DNA from: Mycolicibacterium palauense
GTDB lineage: Bacteria; Actinomycetota; Actinomycetes; Mycobacteriales; Mycobacteriaceae
Assembly: GCF_002592005.1 (NCBI RefSeq)
Contig: NZ_NVQF01000001.1
Location: 1 to 64,000, forward strand
Length of the DNA: 64,000 bases
Direction of reading: 5' to 3'
Both the position numbers and the translations under genes were made by a program. The notes below the pieces were generated by a model. The model saw nothing but the letters and a program-made list of their open reading frames with translations. It was not told where the DNA came from and did no database searches. Shown piece by piece: positions 38,544 through 48,608 of this stretch (positions within the stretch are counted from its first letter, which is position 1; each line of letters opens with the position of its first letter).

Positions 38544-39062
38544 TCAGCTGGGCGATTCCTCGGAGCCGAGCGTGTCGAACACCTCGTGGTACAGCAGTGA
38601 GTGCACCTTCTCGACCTGCGGGATGTCGTAGAACTCCAGCGGATCCTGCGACGCCGACTCGATGATCAGCGTCCCGGTCCGCAGAATCCGGTCGAGCAGC
38701 CCGTGCTCGAACTCCACACTGTTGATCCGGGCCAGCGGAATGTCGATGCCGGACCGGGTGATCAGCCCGTGCCGGAACATCACCCGCCGGTCGGTGATGA
38801 CGAAGTGGGTGGTCCACCAGGTGAAGACCGGCCACAGGGTCAGCCAGCCGATCAGCACCACCCAGATCACCAACACCACCAGCGAGACGACCGTCCTCGC
38901 GTTGGACGCCCAGTTCAGCGACTGCACGTAGGCGGCCGCGAAGGACGCCACCGCGGTGGCCACCAGGAGCACCAGCACGGGCCCGACCAGCCGTTTCCAG
39001 TGCGGATGGCGATGCAGGACCACCTGCTCGTCGTTGGCCAGCACGTTGTCGGGGTATCCCAC
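38544..39062 (-). CDS. Membrane protein with bacterial PH domain (Rv3278c-like)
   Basis: The 172-residue protein has two membrane segments at about 27-48 and 60-80, then a bPH_2 domain ([44 protein letters not shown] in two parts, with [10 protein letters not shown]). The RxGxxxR..IPL pattern is typical of the YdbS/PH family. It starts with GTG 39062. It converges on the GtrA gene 12 bp away and diverges from accD5. Function is unknown. Confidence 0.88.
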   Translation of the reverse strand: MGYPDNVLANDEQVVLHRHPHWKRLVGPVLVLLVATAVASFAAAYVQSLNWASNARTVVSLVVLVIWVVLIGWLTLWPVFTWWTTHFVITDRRVMFRHGLITRSGIDIPLARINSVEFEHGLLDRILRTGTLIIESASQDPLEFYDIPQVEKVHSLLYHEVFDTLGSEESPS

Positions 39063-39166
39063 GGACGAAGCGTACCGGCCCGGACGGGCCCAGGGAGTGG
39101 GGCCGGAAGCCGCGACCGGAGTGGGGTGCAGCGACGCTGAACCGTCGTGCCGATAGCATCGACGCC

Positions 39167-40804
39167 ATGACGAGCGTTAGCGATCCCTCCACGAGCGCCG
39201 CCGAGGCCACCCCAGACATCCACACCACCGCCGGCAAGCTCGCCGACCTGCGTCGGCGCGCCGAGGAGGCCCACCACCCCGTCGGCGAGGCCGCGGTGGA
39301 CAAGGTGCACGCCAAGGGCAAGCTGACCGCCCGCGAGCGCATCCACGCGCTGCTGGACGAAGGGTCGTTCGTCGAGCTCGACGCGCTGGCCAAACACCGC
39401 AGCACCAACTTCGGGCTGGACAAGAACCGCCCCACCGGAGACGGTGTGGTCACCGGCTACGGCACCATCGACGGCCGCGAGGTCTGCATCTTCAGCCAGG
39501 ACGCCACCGTGTTCGGCGGCAGCCTCGGTGAGGTCTACGGCGAGAAGATCGTCAAGGTCCAGGAACTGGCCATCAAGACCGGCCGGCCGTTGATCGGCAT
39601 CAACGACGGCGCCGGCGCGCGCATCCAGGAGGGTGTCGTCTCGCTGGGCCTCTACAGCCAGATCTTCCGCAACAACATCCTGGCCTCCGGCGTCATCCCG
39701 CAGATCTCGCTGATCATGGGTGCGGCCGCCGGCGGGCACGTGTACTCGCCCGCATTGACCGACTTCATCGTGATGGTCGACCAGACCAGCCAGATGTTCA
39801 TCACCGGCCCCGACGTCATCAAGACCGTCACCGGCGAGGACGTCACCATGGAGCAGCTCGGCGGCGCGCAGACCCACATGGCCAAGTCCGGCACCGCCAC
39901 CTACGTGGCCTCCGGCGAGCAGGACGCCTTCGACTACGTCCGCGACCTGCTGAGCTACCTGCCGCCGAACAACTACGCCGAGCCGCCGCGCTACCCGGCC
40001 CCGGCCCAGCCCGGGGCCATCGAGGACAACCTCAACGACGAGGACCTCGAGCTGGACGCCCTGATCCCGGACTCCCCCAACCAGCCCTATGACATGCACG
40101 AGGTGATCACCCGGATCCTCGACGACGACGAGTTCCTGGAGATCCAGGAGGGCTACGCCGGCAACATCATCATCGGGTTCGGCCGCATCGACGGGCGCCC
40201 GGTCGGCATCGTGGCCAACCAGCCGACCCAGTTCGCCGGCTGCCTGGACATCTACGCCTCGGAGAAGGCCGCCCGCTTCGTGCGGACCTGCGACTGCTTC
40301 AACATCCCGATCGTGATGCTCGTCGACGTCCCCGGCTTCCTGCCCGGCACCGAGCAGGAGTACAACGGCATCATCCGTCGCGGCGCCAAGCTGCTCTACG
40401 CCTACGGCGAGGCCACCGTCGCCAAGATCACCGTCATCACCCGCAAGGCCTACGGCGGCGCCTACTGCGTCATGGGCTCCAAGGACATGGGCTGCGACGT
40501 CAACGTCGCCTGGCCGACGGCCCAGATCGCGGTGATGGGCGCCTCGGGCGCGGTGGGTTTCGTCTACCGCCCCCAGCTCAAAGAGGCCGCCCAGAGCGGC
40601 GAGGACGTCGACACGCTGCGCCTGCAGCTGCAGCAGGACTACGAAGACACCCTGGTCAACCCGTACGTCGCCGCCGAACGGGGCTACGTCGATGCCGTCA
40701 TCCCGCCGTCGCACACCCGCGGCTACATCGCCACCGCGCTGCGACTGCTGGAACGCAAGGTCGTCCAGGTGCCGCCGAAGAAGCACGGCAACATCCCGCT
40801 GTAA
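39167..40804 (+). CDS. accD5: Acyl-CoA carboxylase beta subunit AccD5
   Basis: AccD5 is the carboxyltransferase subunit that, with AccA3 and AccE5, makes methylmalonyl-CoA (and malonyl-CoA) for methyl-branched and mycolic lipids. Landmarks are [37 protein letters not shown] (first oxyanion hole) and [30 protein letters not shown] read in two parts, then [12 protein letters not shown]. Length is 545 residues (M. tuberculosis 548). TAGCAT at 39154-39159 lies 7 nt before the ATG, so it is probably leaderless. accE5 and maf follow. Confidence 0.97.
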   Translation: MTSVSDPSTSAAEATPDIHTTAGKLADLRRRAEEAHHPVGEAAVDKVHAKGKLTARERIHALLDEGSFVELDALAKHRSTNFGLDKNRPTGDGVVTGYGTIDGREVCIFSQDATVFGGSLGEVYGEKIVKVQELAIKTGRPLIGINDGAGARIQEGVVSLGLYSQIFRNNILASGVIPQISLIMGAAAGGHVYSPALTDFIVMVDQTSQMFITGPDVIKTVTGEDVTMEQLGGAQTHMAKSGTATYVASGEQDAFDYVRDLLSYLPPNNYAEPPRYPAPAQPGAIEDNLNDEDLELDALIPDSPNQPYDMHEVITRILDDDEFLEIQEGYAGNIIIGFGRIDGRPVGIVANQPTQFAGCLDIYASEKAARFVRTCDCFNIPIVMLVDVPGFLPGTEQEYNGIIRRGAKLLYAYGEATVAKITVITRKAYGGAYCVMGSKDMGCDVNVAWPTAQIAVMGASGAVGFVYRPQLKEAAQSGEDVDTLRLQLQQDYEDTLVNPYVAAERGYVDAVIPPSHTRGYIATALRLLERKVVQVPPKKHGNIPL

Positions 40805-40861
40805 GACTGGTCCGCCCGTTTCCGGAAATCCTGCGCACCAACGACATTGAGGACATCCGCG

Positions 40862-41140
40862 ATGCTTCACGACGCCGACATCATCGAGGTCAGCGACCCC
40901 CGGGAGATGACCATCGACGATCCCACCCCGCCGGTGCCCGAGATCCAGGTGCTCAAGGGCAACCCCACCGACGACGAGGTCGCCGCGCTGGCCCTGGTCC
41001 TGGCCTCGGCGGGCGGCGGCCAGCACGCCCCGGGTCCGCAGGAACTCAACCCGTGGGGCCACCCGGTGGACAAGCTGCGGTACACCGTCACCAGCTGGCA
41101 ACGGGTCACCCTGCTGGAGCGGACCCACATGCGTCGATGA
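40862..41140 (+). CDS. accE5: Acyl-CoA carboxylase epsilon subunit AccE5
   Basis: AccE5 stabilises the AccA3-AccD5 complex. The N-terminal part is acidic and disordered ([15 protein letters not shown]), while the conserved domain starts at [21 protein letters not shown] and ends [21 protein letters not shown]. Length is 92 residues. I chose ATG 40862 with GAGGAC about 7 nt upstream; an in-frame TTG lies at 40847. The stop overlaps the maf ATG by 4 bp. Confidence 0.94.
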   Translation: MLHDADIIEVSDPREMTIDDPTPPVPEIQVLKGNPTDDEVAALALVLASAGGGQHAPGPQELNPWGHPVDKLRYTVTSWQRVTLLERTHMRR

Positions 41141-41766
41141 CCCGGGTCGTGCTCGGGTCGGCCTCGTCGGGCCGGCTGGGCGTGCTGCGCCACGCCGGGA
41201 TCGAACCACTGGTCGTGGTGTCCGGCGTGGACGAGGACGCCGTCATCGCCGCGCAGGGCGCCGCACCGGCCGAACGGGTGGTTTCCGCCCTGGCCGAGGC
41301 CAAGGCGCACGACGTGGGCACCCGCCTGAACGCCGAGGTGGCCGCGGACTGCGTTGTCATCGGCTGTGATTCGATGCTGCTGCTCGACGGTGCGCTGTGC
41401 GGCAAACCCGGCACCGCCGGGGCCGCGCTGGCGCAGTGGGAACGCATGGCGAGCCGGTCCGCGGAACTGCTGACCGGTCACTGCCTGCTGCGGCTGCGCG
41501 ACGGCGAAGTGGTCGACGAGGCGTGCGAAACCGCCGGCACGACCGTGCATTTCAGTTCGCCGACCGGGGCGGACCTGACGGCCTACGTCAACTCCGGCGA
41601 GCCGCTGGGGGTGGCGGGCGGGTTCACCCTCGACGGCCGGGGCGGCTGGTTCGTCGACCGGATCGAGGGTGATCCGTCGAACGTGATCGGGCTCAGCCTG
41701 CCGCTGACCCGGCGGCTGCTGCAGCGCGTGGGGCTGTCGGTCGCCGAGTTGTGGGCGGACGGCTGA
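41137..41766 (+). CDS. Maf-like nucleotide pyrophosphatase
   Basis: Maf proteins hydrolyse non-canonical or pyrimidine nucleoside triphosphates. The 209-residue product starts [22 protein letters not shown], with the family SAS.R motif, then AEAKA, the [13 protein letters not shown] aspartate loop and [34 protein letters not shown] closes the fold in two parts. ATG 41137 overlaps the accE5 stop. It is 55 bp before sseA and in the Rv3282 position. Confidence 0.93.
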   Translation: MTRVVLGSASSGRLGVLRHAGIEPLVVVSGVDEDAVIAAQGAAPAERVVSALAEAKAHDVGTRLNAEVAADCVVIGCDSMLLLDGALCGKPGTAGAALAQWERMASRSAELLTGHCLLRLRDGEVVDEACETAGTTVHFSSPTGADLTAYVNSGEPLGVAGGFTLDGRGGWFVDRIEGDPSNVIGLSLPLTRRLLQRVGLSVAELWADG

Positions 41767-41821
41767 CCGACGCAGACCGTCACCCCGCGCAGCGGCCGAA
41801 CGCACCGGTAGGCTCGTCCCC

Positions 41822-42730
41822 GTGCCACTACCTGCCGATCCCAGCCCCGCGCTGAAGGACTACGCCCATCCCGAACGCCTCGTCACCGCCGACTGGCTGT
41901 CGGCCCATCTGGGCTCCAAGGGCCTGGCCATCGTCGAATCCGACGAGGACGTCCTGCTCTACGACATCGGCCACATTCCCGGTGCGGTCAAGATCGACTG
42001 GCACACCGACCTCAACGACCCCAGTGTCCGCGACTACATCACCGGCGAGCAGTTCGCCGACCTGATGAACCGCAAGGGCATCTCGCGCGACGACACCGTG
42101 GTGATCTACGGCGACAAGAGCAACTGGTGGGCCGCCTACGCGTTGTGGGTGTTCACCCTGTTCGGCCACGAGGATGTCCGGCTGCTCAACGGAGGGCGCG
42201 ATCTGTGGATCTCCGATCACCGCGACACCACGCTGGACGTGCCCACCAAGACCACCACCGGCTACCCGGTCGTGGAACGCAACGACGCACCGATCCGGGC
42301 CTTCAAGGACGATGTGCTGACCGCGCTGGGCCGCCAGACCCTGATCGACGTCCGGTCTCCGCAGGAGTACACCGGTGAGCGCACCCACATGCCCGACTAT
42401 CCCGAAGAGGGCGCGTTGCGCGGCGGCCACATTCCCACCGCGGTCTCGGTGCCGTGGGCCAAGGCCGCCGACGAGAACGGCCGGTTCCGCAAGCGCGCCG
42501 AGCTGGAGAAGGTCTACGACTTCGTTCTGGCGCCCGAGGGTGCCGACAAGTCGGTGATCGCCTACTGCCGCATCGGGGAGCGCTCCAGCCACACCTGGTT
42601 CGTGCTGACCTATCTGCTCGGCGTTCCCGGCGTGCGCAACTACGACGGTTCCTGGACCGAGTGGGGCAACACCGTGCGGGTGCCGATCGTCGCGGGTGAG
42701 GAGCCGGGAGAGGCCCCCGGGACGCCCTGA
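41822..42730 (+). CDS. sseA: Thiosulfate sulfurtransferase SseA (tandem rhodanese)
   Basis: The 302-residue protein has two rhodanese domains: an inactive N-terminal one ([21 protein letters not shown]) and an active C-terminal one with [11 protein letters not shown] and the catalytic loop [11 protein letters not shown], cysteine at 249. It moves sulphane sulphur. GTG 41822 has TAGGCT at 41809-41814, 7 nt before it, so the mRNA is probably leaderless. The downstream SufE-like gene starts on the last base of its stop codon (TGATG), so the two are likely partners in sulphur transfer. Confidence 0.95.
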   Translation: MPLPADPSPALKDYAHPERLVTADWLSAHLGSKGLAIVESDEDVLLYDIGHIPGAVKIDWHTDLNDPSVRDYITGEQFADLMNRKGISRDDTVVIYGDKSNWWAAYALWVFTLFGHEDVRLLNGGRDLWISDHRDTTLDVPTKTTTGYPVVERNDAPIRAFKDDVLTALGRQTLIDVRSPQEYTGERTHMPDYPEEGALRGGHIPTAVSVPWAKAADENGRFRKRAELEKVYDFVLAPEGADKSVIAYCRIGERSSHTWFVLTYLLGVPGVRNYDGSWTEWGNTVRVPIVAGEEPGEAPGTP

Positions 42731-43140
42731 TGCCGATGCCCGCCCCGCTGGCCGAGGTGGTGTCCGACTTCGCCGAGGTGACCGGCCAGGACAAGCTGAC
42801 GCTGCTGTTGGAGTTCGCCAACGAGCTGCCGGCGATGCCGTCGTGGCTCGAAGAGGCAGCGATGGAGCCGGTGCCCGAGTGCCAGACGCCGCTGTTCATG
42901 CACGTCGACGCCAGCGACCCGGCCAGCGTCCGGCTCTACTTCAGCGCGCCCGCCGAGGCACCCACCACCCGCGGGTTCGCCTCGATCCTGGCCACCGGGC
43001 TGGATGAGCAGTCGGCGGCCGACATCCTGGCCGTTCCCGACGACTTCTACACCGATCTCGGGCTGGCGGCGCTGATCAGTCCGCTGCGGCTGCGCGGCAT
43101 GTCGGCGATGCTGGCGCGGATCAAGCGGCACCTGCGTTAG
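42730..43140 (+). CDS. SufE-family protein (Rv3284-like)
   Basis: SufE proteins accept sulphane sulphur on a cysteine and pass it on for Fe-S assembly. The 136-residue protein has the acceptor loop [10 protein letters not shown] with C51, then [21 protein letters not shown] and [17 protein letters not shown], all typical. Its start overlaps the sseA stop by one base, which together with the chemistry suggests the sulphurtransferase feeds SufE. It ends the block that is syntenic with M. tuberculosis before an accessory stretch. Confidence 0.92.
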   Translation: MPMPAPLAEVVSDFAEVTGQDKLTLLLEFANELPAMPSWLEEAAMEPVPECQTPLFMHVDASDPASVRLYFSAPAEAPTTRGFASILATGLDEQSAADILAVPDDFYTDLGLAALISPLRLRGMSAMLARIKRHLR

Positions 43141-43373
43141 CGCACCCTGGCTTTCCGACGAATACCGCGCTCGGCGGAATCGAATTCATGTCGAATTCAC
43201 AGCGCATCCGCAATGTATGTAACGCCGCCGAGACGCGCGGCGATCGACAGAGCAGGACGACAACGTTCCGTGGCGTCGGTGACCATTGCGGTGTACAGGA
43301 GTGGAATGCGCAACAACCTGCCCCAAATGCCCACCGAAGTCATATCCTCAGCTAACTCACATATCGAATTGGC
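43141..43373. other. Upstream region of the first small secreted protein gene, no gene seen
   Basis: The gap after sufE has lower GC than its neighbours. No coding frame has a convincing start. Its right end runs into the promoter-like motif described separately. Confidence 0.5.
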
Positions 43374-43390
43374 AGCTAACTGGTATCGTT
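43362..43390 (+). promoter_or_regulatory. Promoter-like motif of first 116-residue secreted protein gene
   Basis: CTCACAT (starting near 43356) and CTGGTATC (near 43380) are 17 nt apart, about 50 bp before the ATG at 43437. The same two blocks with the same 17-nt spacing precede the paralogous gene at 44199. Apart from these blocks the upstream sequences differ, so the motif is probably functional. The sigma factor is not identified. Confidence 0.65.
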
Positions 43391-43436
43391 CTCACAGCGC
43401 TATCACGAGCACCAAAATCAGCCAGGGGGAGCACAA

Positions 43437-43787
43437 ATGACGGAAAACGCCGAGAGCAAGCTCGGGCGATGGCAGAAGTTTTCCCTGGGAGTCGTGGCTT
43501 CTCTGGCAGTCCCCGCGATCGCCGCCGGACTCGGAGCCGGTACAGCAAATGCGGATATCGTGCAACCGGATACGGACGTGAGCAGCCCGCAAGCGGACAA
43601 GGCGTCGCGGGGGGCGACGCGCCCCGACTCGACACAGGGCGAGGTGCGCGGCAGCAATTTAGGAGAGGTCAGCGCGCAGGGTGAGGTTCGCGATTCGATG
43701 CAGGCCCGGCCGGGTCGGGGCACCAAGGGGCGCGCCTTCAACGGGCCGTGGAATCCGAACGGCTCGCCGTGGCCGGGCGGCTGGTGA
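43437..43787 (+). CDS. Small secreted protein with Gly/Pro/Trp-rich tail, paralog 1
   Basis: The 116-residue protein has a Sec signal peptide: charged start to about residue 14, hydrophobic core LGVVASLAVPAIAAGLGAG, likely cleavage after ANA. The mature 77 residues start DIVQPDTDVSSPQ and end in PGRGTKGRAF then NGPWNPNGSPWPGGW. No cysteines occur in the mature part. It is 60/77 identical by my count to the mature part of the gene at 44199. GGGGGAG lies about 5 nt before ATG. I recognise no family; extracytoplasmic location is the only safe inference. Confidence 0.85.
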   Translation: MTENAESKLGRWQKFSLGVVASLAVPAIAAGLGAGTANADIVQPDTDVSSPQADKASRGATRPDSTQGEVRGSNLGEVSAQGEVRDSMQARPGRGTKGRAFNGPWNPNGSPWPGGW

Positions 43788-44114
43788 CCAGTTGACCGCC
43801 GCCTCACCGTCTGGCCCCATCTGACGCAGAGCAGCCTCAGTGTGCGCCCACTCGCCTCGAGCGAACCTGCCGAGAGCCAGGTGCGCAACGACCTCGAATG
43901 CCCGGCCATCTCGGACCCGATAAGCGCGTGTTCGGTTCCAGCGGTTCACGGGCCACTGCTCGAGCTTGCTGGCGTCCACAGGATCGCATTGACAGTCGGG
44001 ATACCCGGCCGCCAGCGGTCTCCTTTCTCGCGCTTCACAGCGCCGCGACTGGGGAACATCACGACCGCGGAATCGCCTGTCTCGTCGGTATCCTGGACTC
44101 ATATCCCCAGGTAT
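43788..44114. other. Gap between the two secreted paralogs, no gene seen
   Basis: The gap between paralog genes is 411 bp. Several frames stay open on both strands, but none shows a plausible start or family signature; one merely extends the second paralog upstream. The last 85 bp hold the promoter-like motif and leader of the second gene. Confidence 0.5.
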
Positions 44115-44150
44115 CTCACATTTTTGCGGCTCGGCCGGCTGGTATCTTTG
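44115..44150 (+). promoter_or_regulatory. Promoter-like motif of second 116-residue secreted protein gene
   Basis: CTCACAT (44115-44121) and CTGGTATC (44139-44146) again stand 17 nt apart. The distance from GGTATC to the ATG is 58 nt, against 55 nt for the first paralog. The shared T-rich continuation after GGTATC (CGTT or CTTT) extends the match. Confidence 0.65.
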
Positions 44151-44198
44151 CGGACGAGAGAGGTAGCACCACAGATGCATTTGCCAGGGGGGCCAGCA

Positions 44199-44549
44199 AT
44201 GACGGGCGACGCCGCGAGCCGGCAGTGGCGGTGGAAGAGGGTCTGCATAATTGGTTCAGCGTCTCTTGGCATTGCAGCGGGCGCCGTGATCGTGGGGGCG
44301 GCAACGGCCACCGCCGACGTCGTGTACCCCGACACCGACGTGAGCAGCCGCCAGGCCGAAGAGGCGTCGAGGGGTGCCATCCGGACCGACTCGACGTACG
44401 GCGATGTGCGCAGCAGCAAACCCGGTGAGGTCCGCGCCCAGGGCGAGGTCCGTGACTCGATCCAGGCCCAGCCGGGCCGAGGCACCAAGGGGCGCGCGTT
44501 CCGCGGGCCGTGGAATCCGAACGCGTCTCCGTGGCCCGGCGGTTGGTGA
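44199..44549 (+). CDS. Small secreted protein with Gly/Pro/Trp-rich tail, paralog 2
   Basis: Also exactly 116 residues. The signal peptide has a longer charged start (RQWRWKRV), a core of IIGSASLGIAAGAVIVGAA and likely cleavage after ATA. The mature part starts DVVYPDTDVSSRQ and ends RGPWNPNASPWPGGW. Signal peptides of the pair are unlike, while the mature parts are about 78% identical without gaps, so selection or gene conversion acts on the mature protein. I chose ATG 44199 with GGGGGG before it; an ATG 24 nt upstream lacks a site. Function is unknown. Confidence 0.85.
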   Translation: MTGDAASRQWRWKRVCIIGSASLGIAAGAVIVGAATATADVVYPDTDVSSRQAEEASRGAIRTDSTYGDVRSSKPGEVRAQGEVRDSIQAQPGRGTKGRAFRGPWNPNASPWPGGW

Positions 44550-44580
44550 CTCGACCCGTCACCGACGTGCCTGGAGCCAT

Positions 44581-44605
44581 TCGCGGCTCCACCGACGAGC
44601 CGCGA
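44581..44605 (+). terminator. Hairpin after the second secreted paralog
   Basis: TCGCGGCTC (44581-44589) pairs with GAGCCGCGA (44597-44605) over nine bases with a 7-nt loop, 32 bp after the stop codon. No U-tract follows. Confidence 0.6.
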
Positions 44606-44758
44606 TCGACCGTCACCTCACGCCCGTCATAGCGGAGTTACTCACGGGTAATGGCACCGGCTGCCCGCGTCACAGATGCAGCACTTAAACTGCCCCCATA
44701 GATTCTTAAAGACGTTTCTTAGACACGCCTGAACGACCCCCGCCACGAGGAGGCACCC

Positions 44759-46555
44759 GTGCCCAGTCATGCCAGCTCGCGCATCTCCAAGGTTCTTGTC
44801 GCCAACCGCGGCGAGATCGCCGTCCGGGTCATCCGTGCGGCCAAGGATGCCGGCCTGCAAAGCGTGGCCGTCTACGCCGAACCCGACGCCGACGCTCCCC
44901 ACGTGCGACTGGCCGACGAGGCCTTCGCGCTCGGCGGTCAGACCTCCGCCGAGTCCTACCTGGACTTCGGCAAGCTGCTGGACGCCGCCGCCAAGTCCGG
45001 TGCCAACGCCATCCATCCGGGCTATGGGTTCTTGAGCGAGAACGCCGACTTCGCGCAGGCCGTCCTCGACGCCGGGCTGATCTGGATCGGCCCCAGCCCG
45101 CAGTCCATCCGCGACCTCGGCGACAAGGTGACCGCACGCCACATCGCGGCCCGCGCGAAGGCCCCGCTGGTGCCCGGCACGCCCGACCCGGTCAAGAACT
45201 CCGACGAGGTCGTCGCCTTCGCCCAGGAACACGGCGTGCCCATCGCGATCAAGGCGGCCTTCGGCGGCGGCGGCCGCGGCATGAAGGTGGCCCGCACCCT
45301 GGAGGAGATCCCCGAGCTCTACGACTCGGCGGTGCGCGAGGCGACGGCCGCGTTCGGACGCGGCGAGTGCTTCGTCGAGCGCTACCTGGACAAGCCGCGC
45401 CACGTCGAGGCGCAGGTCATCGCCGATCAGCACGGCAACGTCGTCGTCGCCGGCACCCGTGACTGCTCGCTGCAGCGCCGCTTCCAGAAGCTCGTCGAGG
45501 AGGCCCCGGCCCCGTACCTGACCGACGCCCAGCGCAAGGAGATCCACGAGTCGGCCAAACGGATCTGCAAGGAGGCCGGCTACTACGGCGCGGGCACCGT
45601 GGAGTATCTGGTGGGCCAGGACGGGTTGATCTCCTTCCTGGAGGTCAACACCCGCCTGCAGGTGGAGCACCCGGTCACCGAGGAGACCTCAGGTCTGGAC
45701 CTGGTGCGCCAGCAGTTCCGCATCGCCAACGGCGAGAAACTCGACATCAGCGAGGATCCGACGCCGCGGGGCCACTCCTTCGAGTTCCGCATCAACGGCG
45801 AGGACGCCGGCCGCGGCTTCCTGCCGGCTCCCGGCCCGGTGACCAAGTTCGAGGCGCCGGCCGGCCCCGGCGTGCGGCTGGACTCCGGCGTGGAGACCGG
45901 ATCGGTGATCGGCGGGCAGTTCGATTCGATGCTGGCCAAGCTGATCGTCACCGGAGCCACCCGGCAGGAGGCGCTGGAGCGCTCCCGACGGGCGCTGGCC
46001 GAGTTCACCGTGGAGGGCATGGCCACGGTGATCCCGTTCCACCGTGCCGTGGTCAGCGATCCCGCGTTCATCGGCGACGACAACGGTTTCAGCGTGCACA
46101 CCCGCTGGATCGAGACCGAGTGGGACAACACCATCGAACCCTTCACCGGCGGCGGGCAGGTCGACGAGGAGGAGGCCACCCCGCGGCAGAAGATCATCGT
46201 CGAGGTCGGCGGGCGCCGCCTCGAGGTGTCCCTGCCCGGCGACATCGCCCTCGGCAACGGGGCGGGGGCGCACTCCGGCGCGATCCGCAAGAAGCCGAAG
46301 GCCCGCAAGCGTGCCGGCGGCGGCGCCGCGGCGGCCAGCGGCGACGCCGTCACCGCGCCCATGCAGGGCACCGTTGTGAAGGTGGCCGTCGAAGAGGGCC
46401 AGCAGGTGACCGCGGGCGACCTGGTGGTGGTGCTGGAGGCCATGAAGATGGAAAACCCCGTCACCGCCCACAAGGACGGCACGGTCACCGGTCTGTCGGT
46501 GGCCGCCGGCGCGGCGATCACGCAGGGCACCGTGGTCTGCGAGCTCAAGGACTGA
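44759..46555 (+). CDS. accA3: Acyl-CoA carboxylase alpha chain AccA3 (biotin carboxylase and BCCP)
   Basis: AccA3 carboxylates its own biotin and serves several AccD subunits, AccD5 among them. The biotin carboxylase domain (about 8-450) has [31 protein letters not shown] (ATP grasp) and [16 protein letters not shown]. The BCCP domain (about 520-598) carries the biotin lysine K563 in EAMKMENP. Length is 598 residues (M. tuberculosis 600). GTG 44759 has GAGGAGG 5 nt upstream. A TTCTTA direct repeat (44702-44720 region) sits in the promoter area and could bind a regulator. Confidence 0.97.
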   Translation: MPSHASSRISKVLVANRGEIAVRVIRAAKDAGLQSVAVYAEPDADAPHVRLADEAFALGGQTSAESYLDFGKLLDAAAKSGANAIHPGYGFLSENADFAQAVLDAGLIWIGPSPQSIRDLGDKVTARHIAARAKAPLVPGTPDPVKNSDEVVAFAQEHGVPIAIKAAFGGGGRGMKVARTLEEIPELYDSAVREATAAFGRGECFVERYLDKPRHVEAQVIADQHGNVVVAGTRDCSLQRRFQKLVEEAPAPYLTDAQRKEIHESAKRICKEAGYYGAGTVEYLVGQDGLISFLEVNTRLQVEHPVTEETSGLDLVRQQFRIANGEKLDISEDPTPRGHSFEFRINGEDAGRGFLPAPGPVTKFEAPAGPGVRLDSGVETGSVIGGQFDSMLAKLIVTGATRQEALERSRRALAEFTVEGMATVIPFHRAVVSDPAFIGDDNGFSVHTRWIETEWDNTIEPFTGGGQVDEEEATPRQKIIVEVGGRRLEVSLPGDIALGNGAGAHSGAIRKKPKARKRAGGGAAAASGDAVTAPMQGTVVKVAVEEGQQVTAGDLVVVLEAMKMENPVTAHKDGTVTGLSVAAGAAITQGTVVCELKD

Positions 46556-46579
46556 CACCCGCGAGCACCCGTCGACACA

Positions 46580-46897
46580 GTGGAACCCGTCGAGATCAAC
46601 GCCGGGACCTGGTACCTGCGCGCACTGCGGGCCGACGAACGCATCGACGACAGCTCGGCGCTGGCCGAGCTCGGCGAGCGCGATCCCGCCTATATCGACC
46701 ACCGCACGGCCCAATGGGACTCGGACACGCTGTACTCCTGGGCTGTGTGCGAACCCACTACGGGTGAGCTGCTCGCCGAGGTGACGCTCGACCCGGGCAC
46801 TGGGATCATCGAGGTACGCACCCGACCGGGCCACGAGGCCACCCGGCAGGCGGCCGACACGGTGCGCCGCTTCGCCGCATCGCTGGGAATTCTCTAA
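46580..46897 (+). CDS. Small GNAT-like protein, unknown
   Basis: The 105-residue protein starts [23 protein letters not shown], which resembles the beta1-alpha1 start of GNAT acetyltransferases, then [34 protein letters not shown] in two parts resembles the central strands. It lacks the full acetyl-CoA loop (QxxGxG/A) and is shorter than a complete GNAT domain (about 140), so it may be inactive. GTG 46580 lies 24 bp after accA3, and mdh follows 19 bp later, so it is in that transcription unit. Confidence 0.65.
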   Translation: MEPVEINAGTWYLRALRADERIDDSSALAELGERDPAYIDHRTAQWDSDTLYSWAVCEPTTGELLAEVTLDPGTGIIEVRTRPGHEATRQAADTVRRFAASLGIL

Positions 46898-46916
46898 GGG
46901 AACGGAGCCCACCCGC

Positions 46917-47906
46917 ATGACACAGCCCCCCGTCGTCGTCACCGTCACCGGAGCAGCGGGACAGATCGGCTACGCCGGGCTGTTCCGCATCGCCGCCGGC
47001 GCCATGCTCGGCCACGACACCCCGGTGGTGCTTCGCCTGCTGGAACTGCCCAGCGCCGTGCACGCCGCCGAAGGGGTGGTGATGGAGCTCGAAGACGGCG
47101 CCTTCCCACTGCTGGTGCGCACCGAGATCCACGACGATCCGGTCAAGGCGTTCGACGGCACCAACGTTGCGCTGCTGGTGGGCGCGAAGCCTCGAACCAA
47201 GGGCATGGAGCGCGCGGACCTGCTCGGCGCCAACGCCCAGATCTTCGCCACCGCCGGCAAGGCGCTCAACGAGGGCGCGGCCGCCGACGTGCGGGTCCTG
47301 GTGGTCGGCAATCCCGCCAACACCAACGCCCTGGTCGCCGCCGCTCATGCCCCCGATATCCCCACCGACCGGTTCAACGCCCTCACCCGCCTCGACCACA
47401 ACCGCGCCATCGCCGCGCTGTCGCGTCGATCGCAGGTCCCCGTGGCCCAGATCTCGCGGATCACGATCTGGGGGAACCACTCGCCGACCCAGTACCCCGA
47501 CATCTTCCACGCCATCGTCGGGGATCGCTCGGGTGCCGACTACGCCGCCGACACGCAGTGGCTGACCGAGGAGTTCATCCCGACCGTCGCCCGCCGCGGC
47601 ACCGCCATCATCGACGCCCGCGGAGCCAGCTCGGCGGCCTCGGCGGCCAACGGCGCCATCGACCACATCGACGACTGGCTGCACGGCACGCCCGAGGGCA
47701 ACTGGACGTCGGTGGCGCTGCCCTCGCCCGGCGCCTACGGCGTCGATGAGGGGCTGGTGTGCTCGTTCCCGTGCCGCTCGGTCGGCGGCGAGTGGCAGAT
47801 CGTCGAAGGCCTCGACATCAACGAATTCTCCCGGACCCGCATCGACGCCTCGGTGGCCGAACTGCGAGCCGAACGGGACGCGGTCGCCGCGCTAGGTTTG
47901 CTCTGA
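46917..47906 (+). CDS. mdh: Malate dehydrogenase
   Basis: The enzyme oxidises malate to oxaloacetate with NAD. It has the Rossmann motif [19 protein letters not shown], substrate arginines in [28 protein letters not shown], and the catalytic Asp/His pair in [12 protein letters not shown] and [11 protein letters not shown]. The 329 residues are normal for the cytosolic-type bacterial Mdh. GGAG lies 9 nt before ATG. In M. tuberculosis I recall mdh at Rv1240, far from accA3, so this is either a relocated gene or an extra copy. Confidence 0.95.
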   Translation: MTQPPVVVTVTGAAGQIGYAGLFRIAAGAMLGHDTPVVLRLLELPSAVHAAEGVVMELEDGAFPLLVRTEIHDDPVKAFDGTNVALLVGAKPRTKGMERADLLGANAQIFATAGKALNEGAAADVRVLVVGNPANTNALVAAAHAPDIPTDRFNALTRLDHNRAIAALSRRSQVPVAQISRITIWGNHSPTQYPDIFHAIVGDRSGADYAADTQWLTEEFIPTVARRGTAIIDARGASSAASAANGAIDHIDDWLHGTPEGNWTSVALPSPGAYGVDEGLVCSFPCRSVGGEWQIVEGLDINEFSRTRIDASVAELRAERDAVAALGLL

Positions 47907-48167
47907 GATCACGGTTTGGGTCGGTCACAAGAAGGCTCTTCGCGTCTTCAATATGACTGTTTAGCTACCGTCTCGGCGAAGTGATGCATCTGCGAATAGT
48001 TACTTGGATCCCGCCGCTAGAATGAACCGGCATGCTTAGGGAGGGAAATGAGCACGAAATCCGGCAATCACGGGATTGACTTGGGCGGCGTAATCCCGAC
48101 GAATACGATTCGGTTCCGCCGAAACCGCACATCTGGGGGGAATGGACGCCGCAAAGGACCCACGACA

Positions 48168-48506
48168 ATGCGGACCGCCGCGGTTCTTTTCATGGCTTCG
48201 TTCCTGCTGGCCGGGACGGTCGGCCTTCCGTCGGCAGCGGCGGCCACCCCGTCGTTCACGATGCCGGACGTGCGCGATATGAGCCTGTATCGGGCGCAAA
48301 AAGTGATCCAAGCCGCGGCGGGCAACGTGAAGGTGCAATTCGTCACCAGGAACCTCAAGGGCTATCCCCAGGACCAGATCAACCTGACGAACTGGGACGT
48401 CTGCCGGTCCTCCCCCGGCCCCGGTGGCACGGCCAGGCAGAGAAACGCGAAGACTCCCGCGCGGGTCGTTCTGCTGGTCGTGCGGCCCACCGAGGGCTGC
48501 CGCTGA
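48168..48506 (+). CDS. Secreted PASTA-like protein, paralog 1
   Basis: From ATG 48168 the product has 112 residues with a Sec signal (MRTAAVLFMASFLLAG, cleavage near SAAAA). The mature part TPSFTMPDVRDMSLYRAQKV, then GYPQDQINLTNWDVCRSSPG, and a last strand RVVLLVVRPTEGC fit a single PASTA-like domain, with two cysteines likely disulphide-bonded. A longer frame from ATG 48048 (GGGAGGG just upstream) would add 40 residues before the signal peptide. I prefer 48168, with AAAGGA at 9 nt. TAGAAT at 48018-48023 is a likely -10. Confidence 0.75.
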   Translation: MRTAAVLFMASFLLAGTVGLPSAAAATPSFTMPDVRDMSLYRAQKVIQAAAGNVKVQFVTRNLKGYPQDQINLTNWDVCRSSPGPGGTARQRNAKTPARVVLLVVRPTEGCR

Positions 48507-48608
48507 GCTTCCGCGGCCCGCCAAGCCAACGATCCACCGACTTTCGAGACGACCCGCGGTGCGCGTTGTACCGTCGGGGGTCCGTCGACGAAGTGGGAGG
48601 TTCACCGA

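Noticed and set aside
39167..41140. Frames on the minus strand over accD5 (38915-41209, 764 residues)
   Set aside because: This is a strand shadow produced by GC-rich codon bias; its translation is Val/Leu/Gly/Asp-rich without domains.
43842..44198. N-terminal extension of the second secreted paralog to 235 residues
   Set aside because: The extension has no conservation with paralog 1, crosses the promoter-like motif, and would bury the signal peptide.
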